The translations under genes were made by a program, and so were the position numbers. Of a stretch of DNA of 7,225 bases, positions 1 through 5,326 are shown piece after piece (position 1 is the first letter of the stretch; each line of letters starts with the position of its first letter). The DNA is from an uncultured Oscillibacter sp. GTDB lineage: Bacteria; Bacillota; Clostridia; Oscillospirales; Oscillospiraceae. The stretch is taken from positions 1-7,225 of the forward strand of contig NZ_CAJUBK010000086.1 of the NCBI RefSeq assembly GCF_910584465.1. Reading direction: 5' to 3'. Below the pieces are notes generated by a model, which worked only from the letters and a program-made list of their open reading frames with translations, did not search any database and was not told the DNA's origin.

Positions 1-630
1 CGGGTGGTGGGCATCCCCGCCACCATCGACAACGACATCGGCTGCTCCCACTACACCATCGGCTTTGACACCGCCTGCAACACCGCCATTGAATGCATCG
101 ACAAGCTGCGAGACACCATGCAGTCCCACGAGCGCTGCTCCGTGGTGGAGGTCATGGGCCGCCACGCCGGATACCTGGCGCTGTACGTGGGCATCTCCGT
201 GGGCGCCACCGCCGTGCTCATCCCCGAGCGGGAGCCGGACTTCGAGCGGGACATCGTGGAGAAGATCCGCCGGGCCCGCCTGGCGGGGACGACGCATTAC
301 ATGGTGGTCGTGGCCGAGGGCGCGGGCAGCGCCATCGAGATCAGCCAGCGCATCCACGACGAGCTGGGCATCGACCCCCGCGTCACCGTGCTGGGCCACA
401 TCCAGCGGGGCGGCTCCCCCACCGCCCGGGACCGGGAGACCGCCAGCCGCATGGGCTACGAGGCGGTGAAGGTCCTGGCCGAGGGCGAGGGCAACCGGAT
501 CGTCGGCATCCTGGACGGCCGCCTGGCGGACATGGACATGGAGGAGGCCCTGGCGATGACCAAGTCCTTCCAGATGGACCGCTATCAGATCCTGGAGGCC
601 CTGACCAACAGCTGCGGCCCGGATTTCTGA
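1..630 (+). CDS. pfkA: 6-phosphofructokinase, C-terminal 209 residues (5' end outside window)
   Basis: This enzyme phosphorylates fructose 6-phosphate to fructose 1,6-bisphosphate, the committed step of cytoplasmic glycolysis. The open frame runs in from base 1 and ends at TGA 628-630. By comparison with the roughly 320-residue E. coli protein, about 117 N-terminal residues are missing, including the nucleotide-binding region. Visible active-site residues (fragment numbering) are TIDND at 8-12 with catalytic Asp10, Arg37 and Arg45 (E. coli Arg154 and Arg162), MGR at 52-54, Glu106 (Glu222), and RVTVLGHIQRGG at 127-138, which carries the sugar-phosphate ligands Arg127, His133 and Arg136. Three effector-site positions differ from E. 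coli and B. stearothermophilus: Glu187 is Thr70, Arg/Lys211 is Ala95 and Lys213 is Thr97. This suggests altered ADP/PEP control. The residue that separates ATP-using from PPi-using enzymes lies outside the window. No canonical U-tract terminator follows. Confidence 0.96.
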   Translation, partial: RVVGIPATIDNDIGCSHYTIGFDTACNTAIECIDKLRDTMQSHERCSVVEVMGRHAGYLALYVGISVGATAVLIPEREPDFERDIVEKIRRARLAGTTHYMVVVAEGAGSAIEISQRIHDELGIDPRVTVLGHIQRGGSPTARDRETASRMGYEAVKVLAEGEGNRIVGILDGRLADMDMEEALAMTKSFQMDRYQILEALTNSCGPDF

Positions 631-642
631 CGCCCCGGCGCA

Positions 643-658
643 TGTTTCATGTGAAACA
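643..658. promoter_or_regulatory. parS-like ParB binding site
   Basis: TGTTTCATGTGAAACA is a perfect inverted repeat with 7-bp arms (TGTTTCA/TGAAACA) around TG. It matches the bacterial chromosomal parS consensus TGTTTCACGTGAAACA at 15 of 16 positions, with one C-to-T change at the centre. It lies 13 bp after the pfkA stop codon, outside any gene. In known bacteria such sites load the ParB clamp and recruit SMC, and they cluster near the replication origin. Function here is inferred from the match alone. Confidence 0.72.
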
Positions 659-667
659 GGAGCCGCT

Positions 668-701
668 CCGGCCCGCGGGGGGGACGCGGGGACCGGGCCG
701 G
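668..701 (+). other. GC-rich hairpin downstream of pfkA
   Basis: CCGGCCCG (668-675) pairs with CGGGCCGG (694-701) across an 18-nt loop. No T-run follows on the plus strand, so it is not a canonical intrinsic terminator. It may protect the 3' end of the pfkA transcript or contribute weakly to termination. Confidence 0.35.
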
Positions 702-746
702 CGGGGAGGATATGCGTGGGAGGCCCGGCGGGCTCCCCGCGCCGTT

Positions 747-773
747 CGGACCGGGGGCGTCCGCCCCTGTCCG
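747..773 (+). other. Hairpin just upstream of the aldo/keto reductase ribosome binding site
   Basis: CGGAC (747-751) pairs with GTCCG (769-773). Inside it, GGGGCG (754-759) pairs with CGCCCC (762-767) around a 2-nt loop. The stem ends 5 nt before the AAGGAGG at 779-785, so it could influence translation or mark the end of the upstream transcript. No T-run follows. No convincing promoter is seen in 659-789. Confidence 0.4.
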
Positions 774-789
774 CGGATAAGGAGGATCT

Positions 790-1818
790 ATGGAAAAAGT
801 GAGACTTGGCCGCACGGAGCTGCTGGTGGGGAGGACGGCCTTCGGCGCCCTGCCCATCCAGCGCATCCCCAAGGCCGACGCGGTGAAGCTGGTCCGCCGG
901 GCCTATGACAGCGGGATCGACTACTTCGACACGGCCAACGCCTACACCGACAGCGAGGAGAAGCTGGGCGAGGCCCTGGAGGGGGTCCGGCAGGACGTCG
1001 TCATCTCCACCAAGAGCGGCGGCAGGGACAAAAAGACCGTCCTGGCCCACATCGAGCAGAGCCTCCGCGCCCTGCGGACGGACTACATCGACCTCTTCCA
1101 GTTCCACAACCCGGCCGAGCTGCCGGATATCAGCGACCCGGACGGCCCCTTCGCCGCCGCCCTGGAGATGAAGGAGAAGGGCTACATCCGCCACATCGGC
1201 ATCACGAACCACCGCCTCCACGTCGCCCGGGAGGCCGTGGCCTCCGGGGACTTCGAGACCCTCCAGTTCCCCTTCTGCTACCTGACCACGGACAAGGAGC
1301 TGGGCCTGGTGGAGGCGTGCAGGGAGGCCGACATGGGCTTCATCGCCATGAAGGGCCTCTCCGGCGGGCTCCTCAACAACGCCGAGGCGTGCTACGCCTT
1401 CATGCGGGAGCACCCCGGCGTGGTGCCCATCTGGGGGATCCAGCGGGAGGAGGAGCTGGACCAGTGGCTGGAGCTGACGGAGCGGGACCCCCATATGACG
1501 CCGGAGCTCCGGGCCGTCATCGAGGCGGACCGGAAGGACCTGGCAGGGAGCTTCTGCCGCTCCTGCGGGTACTGCCTGCCCTGCTCCGCCGGGATCGACA
1601 TCCCCCAGGCGGCCCGGATGTCCGCCCTGCTCCGCCGTTCGCCCTATCAGCCGTACATGACCGACGAGTGGCGGGCCAAGATGCACAAGATCGAGGAGTG
1701 CATCCACTGTGACGCCTGCAAGAGCCGCTGCCCTTACGAGCTGGACACGCCGAAGCTCCTGGTGGAGATGCTGGCGGACTACGACGCGTTCTACGCGGAG
1801 CACCACGATGACGCCTGA
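790..1818 (+). CDS. Aldo/keto reductase with C-terminal 2x[4Fe-4S] ferredoxin-like domain
   Basis: This is a 342-residue cytoplasmic oxidoreductase. Residues 1 to about 245 form an aldo/keto reductase barrel. It begins VRLGRTELLVGRTAFG and has the catalytic tetrad Asp47 and Tyr52 (DYFDTANAY), Lys75 (STKSGG) and His106 (LFQFHNP), plus the IRHIGITNH strand at 133-141. The C-terminus carries two cysteine clusters: C256-x2-C259-x2-C262-x2-C265, then C304-x2-C307-x2-C310-x3-C314-Pro. These fit two [4Fe-4S] clusters. Such fusions are common in anaerobic Clostridia, but the substrate is generally unknown. The cluster domain could pass electrons between ferredoxin and the NAD(P)H site, which is an inference. 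The start is set by AAGGAGG at 779-785, 4 nt before the ATG. It appears to be a single-gene unit in the same direction as pfkA. Confidence 0.93.
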   Translation: MEKVRLGRTELLVGRTAFGALPIQRIPKADAVKLVRRAYDSGIDYFDTANAYTDSEEKLGEALEGVRQDVVISTKSGGRDKKTVLAHIEQSLRALRTDYIDLFQFHNPAELPDISDPDGPFAAALEMKEKGYIRHIGITNHRLHVAREAVASGDFETLQFPFCYLTTDKELGLVEACREADMGFIAMKGLSGGLLNNAEACYAFMREHPGVVPIWGIQREEELDQWLELTERDPHMTPELRAVIEADRKDLAGSFCRSCGYCLPCSAGIDIPQAARMSALLRRSPYQPYMTDEWRAKMHKIEECIHCDACKSRCPYELDTPKLLVEMLADYDAFYAEHHDDA

Positions 1819-1833
1819 GTCCCCTGGGGGGAC
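1819..1833 (+). other. Short hairpin directly after the aldo/keto reductase stop
   Basis: GTCCCC (1819-1824) pairs with GGGGAC (1828-1833) around TGG, immediately after the TGA at 1816-1818. There is no T-run, so a role in 3'-end protection is more likely than termination by itself. Confidence 0.3.
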
Positions 1834-1850
1834 GGCGTCTCCCCGGTCGA

Positions 1851-1909
1851 ACGGACCGCGGCGGGCCATCCCGGCCTGCCGCGGTCCGTCCATCTGCCGG
1901 AAAGTTTTT
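1851..1909 (+). terminator. Probable terminator of the aldo/keto reductase
   Basis: ACGGACCGCGGC (1851-1862) pairs perfectly with GCCGCGGTCCGT (1878-1889). The stem continues inward through GGGCC/GGCCT (one G-T pair) to an ATCCC loop, giving about 17 bp. A TTTTT run occurs at 1905-1909. It starts 15 nt after the stem rather than next to it, so the spacing is not canonical. The position 33 nt after the stop codon fits a transcript 3' end. Confidence 0.5.
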
Positions 1910-1942
1910 CGACAGGCGGGAGAGTCTCCGGGATCTTGAAAA

Positions 1943-1954
1943 GGTCCCGGGACC
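1943..1954. repeat. 12-bp perfect palindrome GGTCCCGGGACC
   Basis: This short, perfectly self-complementary sequence lies between the two stronger hairpins in the convergent 3' region of the aldo/keto reductase and the minus-strand membrane-protein gene. No function is assignable. It may simply be part of a structured termination zone. Confidence 0.3.
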
Positions 1955-1962
1955 GTATCGGT

Positions 1963-2000
1963 AAAAACCGTGCGGGAGACCTCAAAGAGGTCTCCCGCAC
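1963..2000 (-). terminator. Intrinsic terminator facing the minus-strand membrane-protein gene
   Basis: GTGCGGGAGACCTC (1970-1983) and GAGGTCTCCCGCAC (1987-2000) form a perfect 14-bp stem with a 3-nt loop. Read on the minus strand, the stem is followed by GG and then TTTTT (plus-strand AAAAA at 1963-1967), the layout of a rho-independent terminator. It lies 176 nt beyond the stop codon of the gene at 2177-2608, so that transcript would carry a long 3' tail. On the plus strand no T-run follows. Confidence 0.6.
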
Positions 2001-2176
2001 ATACGCTCCCATCCCGCCGTCCGGCCCTCCCTCCGCGTTTGACGCTCCGGCAGTCCGCTTCAGGAACGGCGTACCGCCTGTGTGTGGGGGAGCGGGATCT
2101 GTGCGATACAGTCACTGCGTCCCCGTCAGCTTCCGTATGGCTCCTTCCTCATCCGGGACGAAAGACGTTCCCCGCA
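2001..2176. other. Non-coding interval, no further feature seen
   Basis: This is the rest of the 358-base gap between the aldo/keto reductase and the minus-strand membrane-protein gene. Overlapping open frames exist, but they lack ribosome binding sites and recognisable protein character. It is probably the 3' untranslated region of the minus-strand transcript. Confidence 0.4.
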
Positions 2177-2608
2177 TCACCGGCGGTCCGGCCCGTGGCC
2201 GCGCCGTTCCGCCCGCTTGTAAAGGCCGATGAAAAGCCGGTAGAAAAAGTAGATGGCGGTGATCAGCGCGGTAGGCAGCTCCGGCAGGGACCGGGACCAG
2301 GAAGGAGGGCAGGAATGCGGGAGGACGCAGCACAAGACGAGGACCGTGCTCCAAAAGATGAGCCCTGCTTTCGGTGGGGCGGGGAGGACCGGATGGCCGT
2401 CCGAAGATCCATGGAAGTCGATCGCCATGATGCCGGCTATGTTCAAGATCGATACACAGAACTGCAGGAGGGCCGCCCGTCCGGAGGAGAACGAGTCCGC
2501 CTGCTCCGGCACCCGCATCCCCAGGCAGATCCTCAGGAAGTCCAGCAGTACGAGGGCGTTGAGGACGGTCAGGATGACCAGCCAGGATCTATCCGATCTC
2601 TTGATCAT
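2177..2608 (-). CDS. Hypothetical small membrane protein, four predicted helices
   Basis: I do not recognise this 143-residue protein. Its hydrophobicity pattern supports a real gene: four likely membrane helices at about residues 9-29, 44-65, 81-99 and 110-130. The N-terminus (MIKRSDR) and C-terminal tail (KRAERR) are positively charged, which by the positive-inside rule puts both ends in the cytoplasm. Helix 3 contains a Cys-Cys pair (93-94). The ATG is the first start in frame. A GGAGGGAGG stretch lies upstream, but its last GAGG is 14 nt from the ATG, wider than ideal, so translation may be weak. A promoter (2652-2680) and a minus-strand terminator (1963-2000) frame it as a single-gene transcript. 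No enzymatic motif is visible, and no function is proposed. Confidence 0.62.
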   Translation of the reverse strand: MIKRSDRSWLVILTVLNALVLLDFLRICLGMRVPEQADSFSSGRAALLQFCVSILNIAGIMAIDFHGSSDGHPVLPAPPKAGLIFWSTVLVLCCVLPHSCPPSWSRSLPELPTALITAIYFFYRLFIGLYKRAERRGHGPDRR

Positions 2609-2651
2609 AGGTTTTGGGTCCGCCTCCCTCCTATCATCGTCCTAGGAGCCC

Positions 2652-2680
2652 ATGATACCACGTCTTAGGATGGTCTGCAA
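2652..2680 (-). promoter_or_regulatory. Promoter of the small membrane-protein gene
   Basis: On the minus strand, TTGCAG (2680-2675) and TATCAT (2657-2652) are separated by exactly 17 bp. The -10 matches consensus at 5 of 6 positions and is preceded by TGG, an extended -10 element that offsets the weak -35 (3 of 6). Transcription would start near 2645, about 37 nt before the ATG. Confidence 0.6.
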
Positions 2681-2887
2681 CGGTATGCGCCGAAAATGAG
2701 GTCCGTGCCCTAAAAAGACCGGGGAGATGCCGGATGAGATAGGCAGAGGTCACTGGGAGATCCAGGGGCAGGGAGGAGATGGGGGCATGGAAGGGCTCCA
2801 AGGGCTCCGGCGGAGGGGACCAAAGGAGCCGCCCCCGCCGGGCATCCGGCGGGGGGCGGTATCCGCTCACGGGACGGGCCCCTGTGG
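2681..2887. other. Non-coding GC-rich interval with small repeats
   Basis: No credible gene is seen between the small membrane-protein promoter and the symporter terminator. The interval holds a perfect tandem duplication of the 9-mer AAGGGCTCC (2791-2799 and 2800-2808). It also holds a strong hairpin, CCCCCGCCGG (2832-2841) with CCGGCGGGGG (2846-2855) around GCAT. That hairpin may be a second, backup structure behind the symporter terminator, but it has only TTT downstream on the minus strand. Confidence 0.4.
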
Positions 2888-2932
2888 AAAAAGGGGCCGG
2901 CGGAGGGGGGCCTCCCCCTCCCCGCCGGCCCT
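2888..2932 (-). terminator. Rho-independent terminator of the dapF-symporter unit
   Basis: GGGCCGGCGG (2894-2903) pairs with CCGCCGGCCC (2922-2931). Read on the minus strand, the stem is followed at once by TTTTT (plus-strand AAAAA 2888-2892). It begins 18 nt after the symporter stop codon. A second, outer stem (2870-2882 with 2933-2945, 13 bp, CGGGACGGGCCCC on the left arm) encloses it, so two nested structures are possible. Confidence 0.85.
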
Positions 2933-2949
2933 GGGGCCCGTCCCGGGGC

Positions 2950-4224
2950 TCACTTCCTGAGCTGTCTTTGCAGCCAGTCCTTCCCGTCCACGAAGCGGGA
3001 GACGATGAAGCAGGTCACGTAGTCCCCCGCGGCGTTGATCATGGTGGCCGGGGGGTCCACCAGGTTGCCGATGACCACCAGGATGGGGAAGGCGATCTCC
3101 ATCTGGCTGGGGAAGAAGATGGAGCAGATGATATACTCGCCGATGTACCCGCCGCCGGGGACGCCGCTCATGCCCACGGAGCTGAGCACCGCCACCAGCA
3201 CCACGGGGATCAGCATCCCCAGGTCCAGCCGCTGGCCGAAGACCCCCAGCACGAAGGCGATCTTCAGCACGCAGGAGAAGCAGGACCCGTCCATGTGCAT
3301 CGTCGCGCCCAGGGGGAGCACCATGTCGGCCACGTCCTTGCGGATGCCGGTGGCGGCGGCCTCCTCCATGTTCGTGGGGATGGTGGCCACCGACGAGCAG
3401 GTGCCCAGGGAGACCACGGCGGGCTTGGTGATGTGGCGGAACATGACCCCCGCGGCCCCCTTGCCGCCGCCGAACCGGGCGAAGAGGGGCCACGCCGTGA
3501 AGATGTAGACGAAACAGAGGGGATAGTACACCGCCAGGGCCCGGGCGTAGTTCTCCGTGATCTGGGGCCCGTAGGTGGCGACGAGGTCGGCGAAGAAGCC
3601 GAAGAACGCGATGGGGGCATAGTAGGTGATGATCTTCACGAACTTCAGCATGACCCCCGCCAGATCGTCCAGGAACCGGCCCACGGGGGTCTCCTTCCCC
3701 CCGTTGAGGTTCACGGCGAAGCCGAAGAGCAGGGAGAACACGATCAGGGGCAGCATGGCCCGGCGGGTCAGCAGGCCGCTGAAGTCGCTGGCGGTGAAGA
3801 AGTTGACGATCATGTCCGGCAGGGTGGCGTACTCGCCCATCTCCTCGGCGGCCAGGTCCGTCCAGGCGGCGGGCACCGGCGGGAAGAGCATCATCAGCAC
3901 GTACATGATCACGGCGGCGATGGCGCCCGTGACCACGAAGGTCCCCACGGTGACGCCCATGATCTTCCCCGCCCGCTTCCGGCTCTCCATGTTCGCCACG
4001 GCGCTGGAGATGGAGGCGAAGACCATGGGCACCACGACGCAGAACATCAGGTTGATGAACACGGTGCCAAGGGGCTTGAGGACGGTGGCCCCGGTGCCGG
4101 AGATGACGCCTCCCTCCCCGTCCACCTCGGCGGGCCAGGCCCAGCCCAGGACCGCGCCCAAGATCATGGCGCCCAGCATGACGGCCAAAAAGGCATAGTT
4201 CTTCGCGATGGATCTCTTTTCCAT
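2950..4224 (-). CDS. Dicarboxylate/amino acid:cation symporter (SDF/SLC1-like family)
   Basis: This is a 424-residue inner-membrane secondary transporter with the family architecture: multiple helices, two re-entrant hairpins and a C-terminal substrate site. It should couple uptake of an amino acid or dicarboxylate to Na+ or H+. Landmarks are the hairpin-1 serine motif TCSSVATIP (275-283), LPLGATMHMDGS (303-314, usually NMDGT), the hairpin-2 tip GMSGVPGGG (351-359) and final-helix VDPPATMINAAGD (389-401). Asp390, Asn397 and Asp401 match GltPh Asp394, Asn401 and Asp405. GltPh Arg397, which binds acidic side chains, is Ala393, and motif Asn310 is His. A non-acidic substrate is therefore likely. 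AGGAGG lies 5 nt before the chosen ATG; a longer frame reaching back into dapF lacks such a site. The gene starts 29 nt after the dapF stop codon, so co-transcription is likely. Confidence 0.92.
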   Translation of the reverse strand: MEKRSIAKNYAFLAVMLGAMILGAVLGWAWPAEVDGEGGVISGTGATVLKPLGTVFINLMFCVVVPMVFASISSAVANMESRKRAGKIMGVTVGTFVVTGAIAAVIMYVLMMLFPPVPAAWTDLAAEEMGEYATLPDMIVNFFTASDFSGLLTRRAMLPLIVFSLLFGFAVNLNGGKETPVGRFLDDLAGVMLKFVKIITYYAPIAFFGFFADLVATYGPQITENYARALAVYYPLCFVYIFTAWPLFARFGGGKGAAGVMFRHITKPAVVSLGTCSSVATIPTNMEEAAATGIRKDVADMVLPLGATMHMDGSCFSCVLKIAFVLGVFGQRLDLGMLIPVVLVAVLSSVGMSGVPGGGYIGEYIICSIFFPSQMEIAFPILVVIGNLVDPPATMINAAGDYVTCFIVSRFVDGKDWLQRQLRK

Positions 4225-4253
4225 GATTCCCTCCTGTTTTTCCGCTCGGACGA

Positions 4254-5093
4254 TCACCAGGTCAGGTCCTCGTCCGTGATCTCGCCCCTGCACACGATGT
4301 TGGTGGGCCCGGTGAGGGACAGCTCCGCGATCCGGCCATGGGCCCGCTCCGCGTCGACGACCAGCGTGCCGCCGGTCATGTCCGCCCGGACCTGCCGGCC
4401 GCTGACCTCCCCCCGCAGGGCCAGCACGGCGGTGACGGCCCCGGTGCCCGTGCCGCAGGCGTAGGTGAAGTCCTCCACCCCCCGCTCGAAGGTCCGCTCG
4501 AAGAAGCGGTCCTCCCCTTCCAGCTCGTAGAAGTTCACGTTGGCCCCCTTGGGGAAGGCGGGGTCCCAGCGGATCTTCCGCCCCAGCTCCCGCAGCCCGT
4601 CCTCGCCGGCGTCCCGCAGGCCGCGGTAAGGGACCACCGCGTGGGGCAGCCCCGGGTCCCCCAGCTCCACGTAAGAGCAGGCGTACCGCACACCGTCCAC
4701 CTCCACCGGGCAGTCCAGGCGGACGGTGGTGGGATCGTTGAGCCGGATCCGGTAGAGCCGCCGGTCGATCCGGCGCCCCGTCACGATGCCGGCGGTGGTC
4801 TCCACGGTCTGGACCTCCCCGGCGAGGCCGTTCTCATAGCCGTAGCGGCAGATGCACCGGGCGCCGTTGCCGCACATCTCCCCCGCGCTGCCGTCGGAGT
4901 TGAAGAACAGCATCCTGAAGTCGCCGCCCTGGGTGGGAGCGGTCACGACCATCAGCCCGTCGGCCCCGACGGACAGCCGCCGCCGGCACAGCCCACGGGC
5001 GATCTGGGGCAGGGCCTCTTGGGGCAGGCGCTCCTCCAGACCGTTGAGGATGATGAAGTCGTTCCCGGCTCCGTTCATTTTCCAGAATCTCAT
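4254..5093 (-). CDS. dapF: Diaminopimelate epimerase
   Basis: DapF interconverts LL- and meso-diaminopimelate, giving the precursor of lysine and of meso-DAP peptidoglycan. It is a cofactor-independent cytoplasmic enzyme. The 279-residue length fits the family (E. coli about 274). The N-terminus MRFWKMNGAGNDF is typical. The two catalytic cysteines are Cys74 (EMCGNGARC) and Cys213 (ACGTGTGA). Substrate contacts Asn11, Asn65 (FFNSDGS), the GANVNF segment (183-188) and Glu203-Arg204 (FERG) are present. The usual GNPHAV loop reads GDPGLPHAVV (145-154), with about three extra residues and Leu149 replacing the loop asparagine. The start is supported by AAGGAGG 6 nt upstream. It is the first gene of a minus-strand unit with the symporter, divergent from the TetR gene. 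A close paralogue with a different substrate cannot be excluded. Confidence 0.95.
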   Translation of the reverse strand: MRFWKMNGAGNDFIILNGLEERLPQEALPQIARGLCRRRLSVGADGLMVVTAPTQGGDFRMLFFNSDGSAGEMCGNGARCICRYGYENGLAGEVQTVETTAGIVTGRRIDRRLYRIRLNDPTTVRLDCPVEVDGVRYACSYVELGDPGLPHAVVPYRGLRDAGEDGLRELGRKIRWDPAFPKGANVNFYELEGEDRFFERTFERGVEDFTYACGTGTGAVTAVLALRGEVSGRQVRADMTGGTLVVDAERAHGRIAELSLTGPTNIVCRGEITDEDLTW

Positions 5094-5116
5094 GGGCCCC
5101 CTCCTTATCTGGTCCT

Positions 5117-5145
5117 ATTATAAACGCACTCTATGCGGATGAACA
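5117..5145 (-). promoter_or_regulatory. dapF promoter
   Basis: A perfect TATAAT (5122-5117, minus strand) lies 24 nt before the dapF ATG. At 17-bp spacing upstream is TGTTCA (5145-5140), a weak -35 with 3 of 6 matches, which suggests a regulated or moderate promoter. The spacer holds a sequence shared with the putP operator (5123-5134). Confidence 0.72.
5123..5134 (-). promoter_or_regulatory. Possible TetR half-operator in the dapF promoter
   Basis: Read on the minus strand this is ATAGAGTGCGTT. It matches ATAGACTGCGTT in the putP operator (6010-6021) at 11 of 12 bases. It sits directly against the -10 box, where a bound repressor would block RNA polymerase. A further CGTTCT (5155-5150, minus strand) lies upstream, the hexamer repeated before putP. 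The flanks lack the full symmetry of the putP site, so binding may be weaker. Confidence 0.4.
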
Positions 5146-5200
5146 CCGGAGAACGTGCTGAAAACCTTGCAAAACCTGCGCGGGACGGAGGGGGCGGTCA

Positions 5201-5229
5201 TTGACAGGGGCGGGGAAGTATGGTATATC
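5201..5229 (+). promoter_or_regulatory. Promoter of the TetR-family gene
   Basis: A perfect -35 TTGACA (5201-5206) is followed after exactly 17 bp by TATATC (5224-5229, 4 of 6). TGG immediately before it adds an extended -10. The start would fall near 5236, leaving a leader of about 91 nt. The tandem hexamer TATCAG-TATCAG (5226-5237) overlaps the -10 and start region and could take part in control. Confidence 0.68.
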
Positions 5230-5238
5230 AGTATCAGC

Positions 5239-5277
5239 GGGAGGGGGCGCCGTGCCCCTCCCTCTCCGTCCGGACGG
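5239..5277 (+). other. Structured leader of the TetR-family gene
   Basis: Two self-complementary elements lie just after the predicted start site. GGGAGGGG (5239-5246) pairs with CCCCTCCC (5255-5262), and a perfect 12-bp palindrome, CCGTCCGGACGG, sits at 5266-5277. They could form leader hairpins or, as DNA, operator sites. Neither is followed by a T-run. Confidence 0.4.
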
Positions 5278-5326
5278 CCCCGCCCCGGGCCGCCGGCCGC
5301 AGATCCCCCCGGGAAAGGAGGCCCCC

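Noticed and set aside
643..789. Short frame starting MFHVKQEP over the parS-like site
   Set aside because: The reading is forced by the parS sequence itself, and what follows is Arg/Gly/Pro-rich with no ribosome binding site.
1970..2000. CRISPR repeat or riboswitch at the perfect 14-bp hairpin
   Set aside because: It occurs once, has no spacer pattern, and is fully explained as an intrinsic terminator stem on the minus strand.
1970..2668. Plus-strand open frame across the small membrane-protein gene
   Set aside because: It starts inside a terminator hairpin, has low-complexity charged composition and no ribosome binding site. The minus-strand frame shows coherent membrane helices, a promoter and a terminator instead.
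2634..2870. Minus-strand 78-codon frame in the gap before the small membrane protein
   Set aside because: It covers that gene's promoter, is proline- and arginine-rich, and has no plausible domain or ribosome binding site.
4225..4293. N-terminal extension of the symporter by 23 residues
   Set aside because: It would overlap dapF and is polar and unlike the family. The ATG at 4224 has AGGAGG at good distance and begins the usual first helix.
2779..4464. Long plus-strand open frame opposite the symporter and dapF
   Set aside because: It is very rich in His, Gly, Asp and Glu with no domain character, lacks a ribosome binding site, and mirrors the high-GC codons of two well-supported minus-strand genes.
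5201..5326. N-terminal extension of the TetR protein by 42 residues
   Set aside because: Its start codon lies in the predicted -35 box, the extension is Gly/Pro-rich, and a strong ribosome binding site precedes the internal ATG at 5327.
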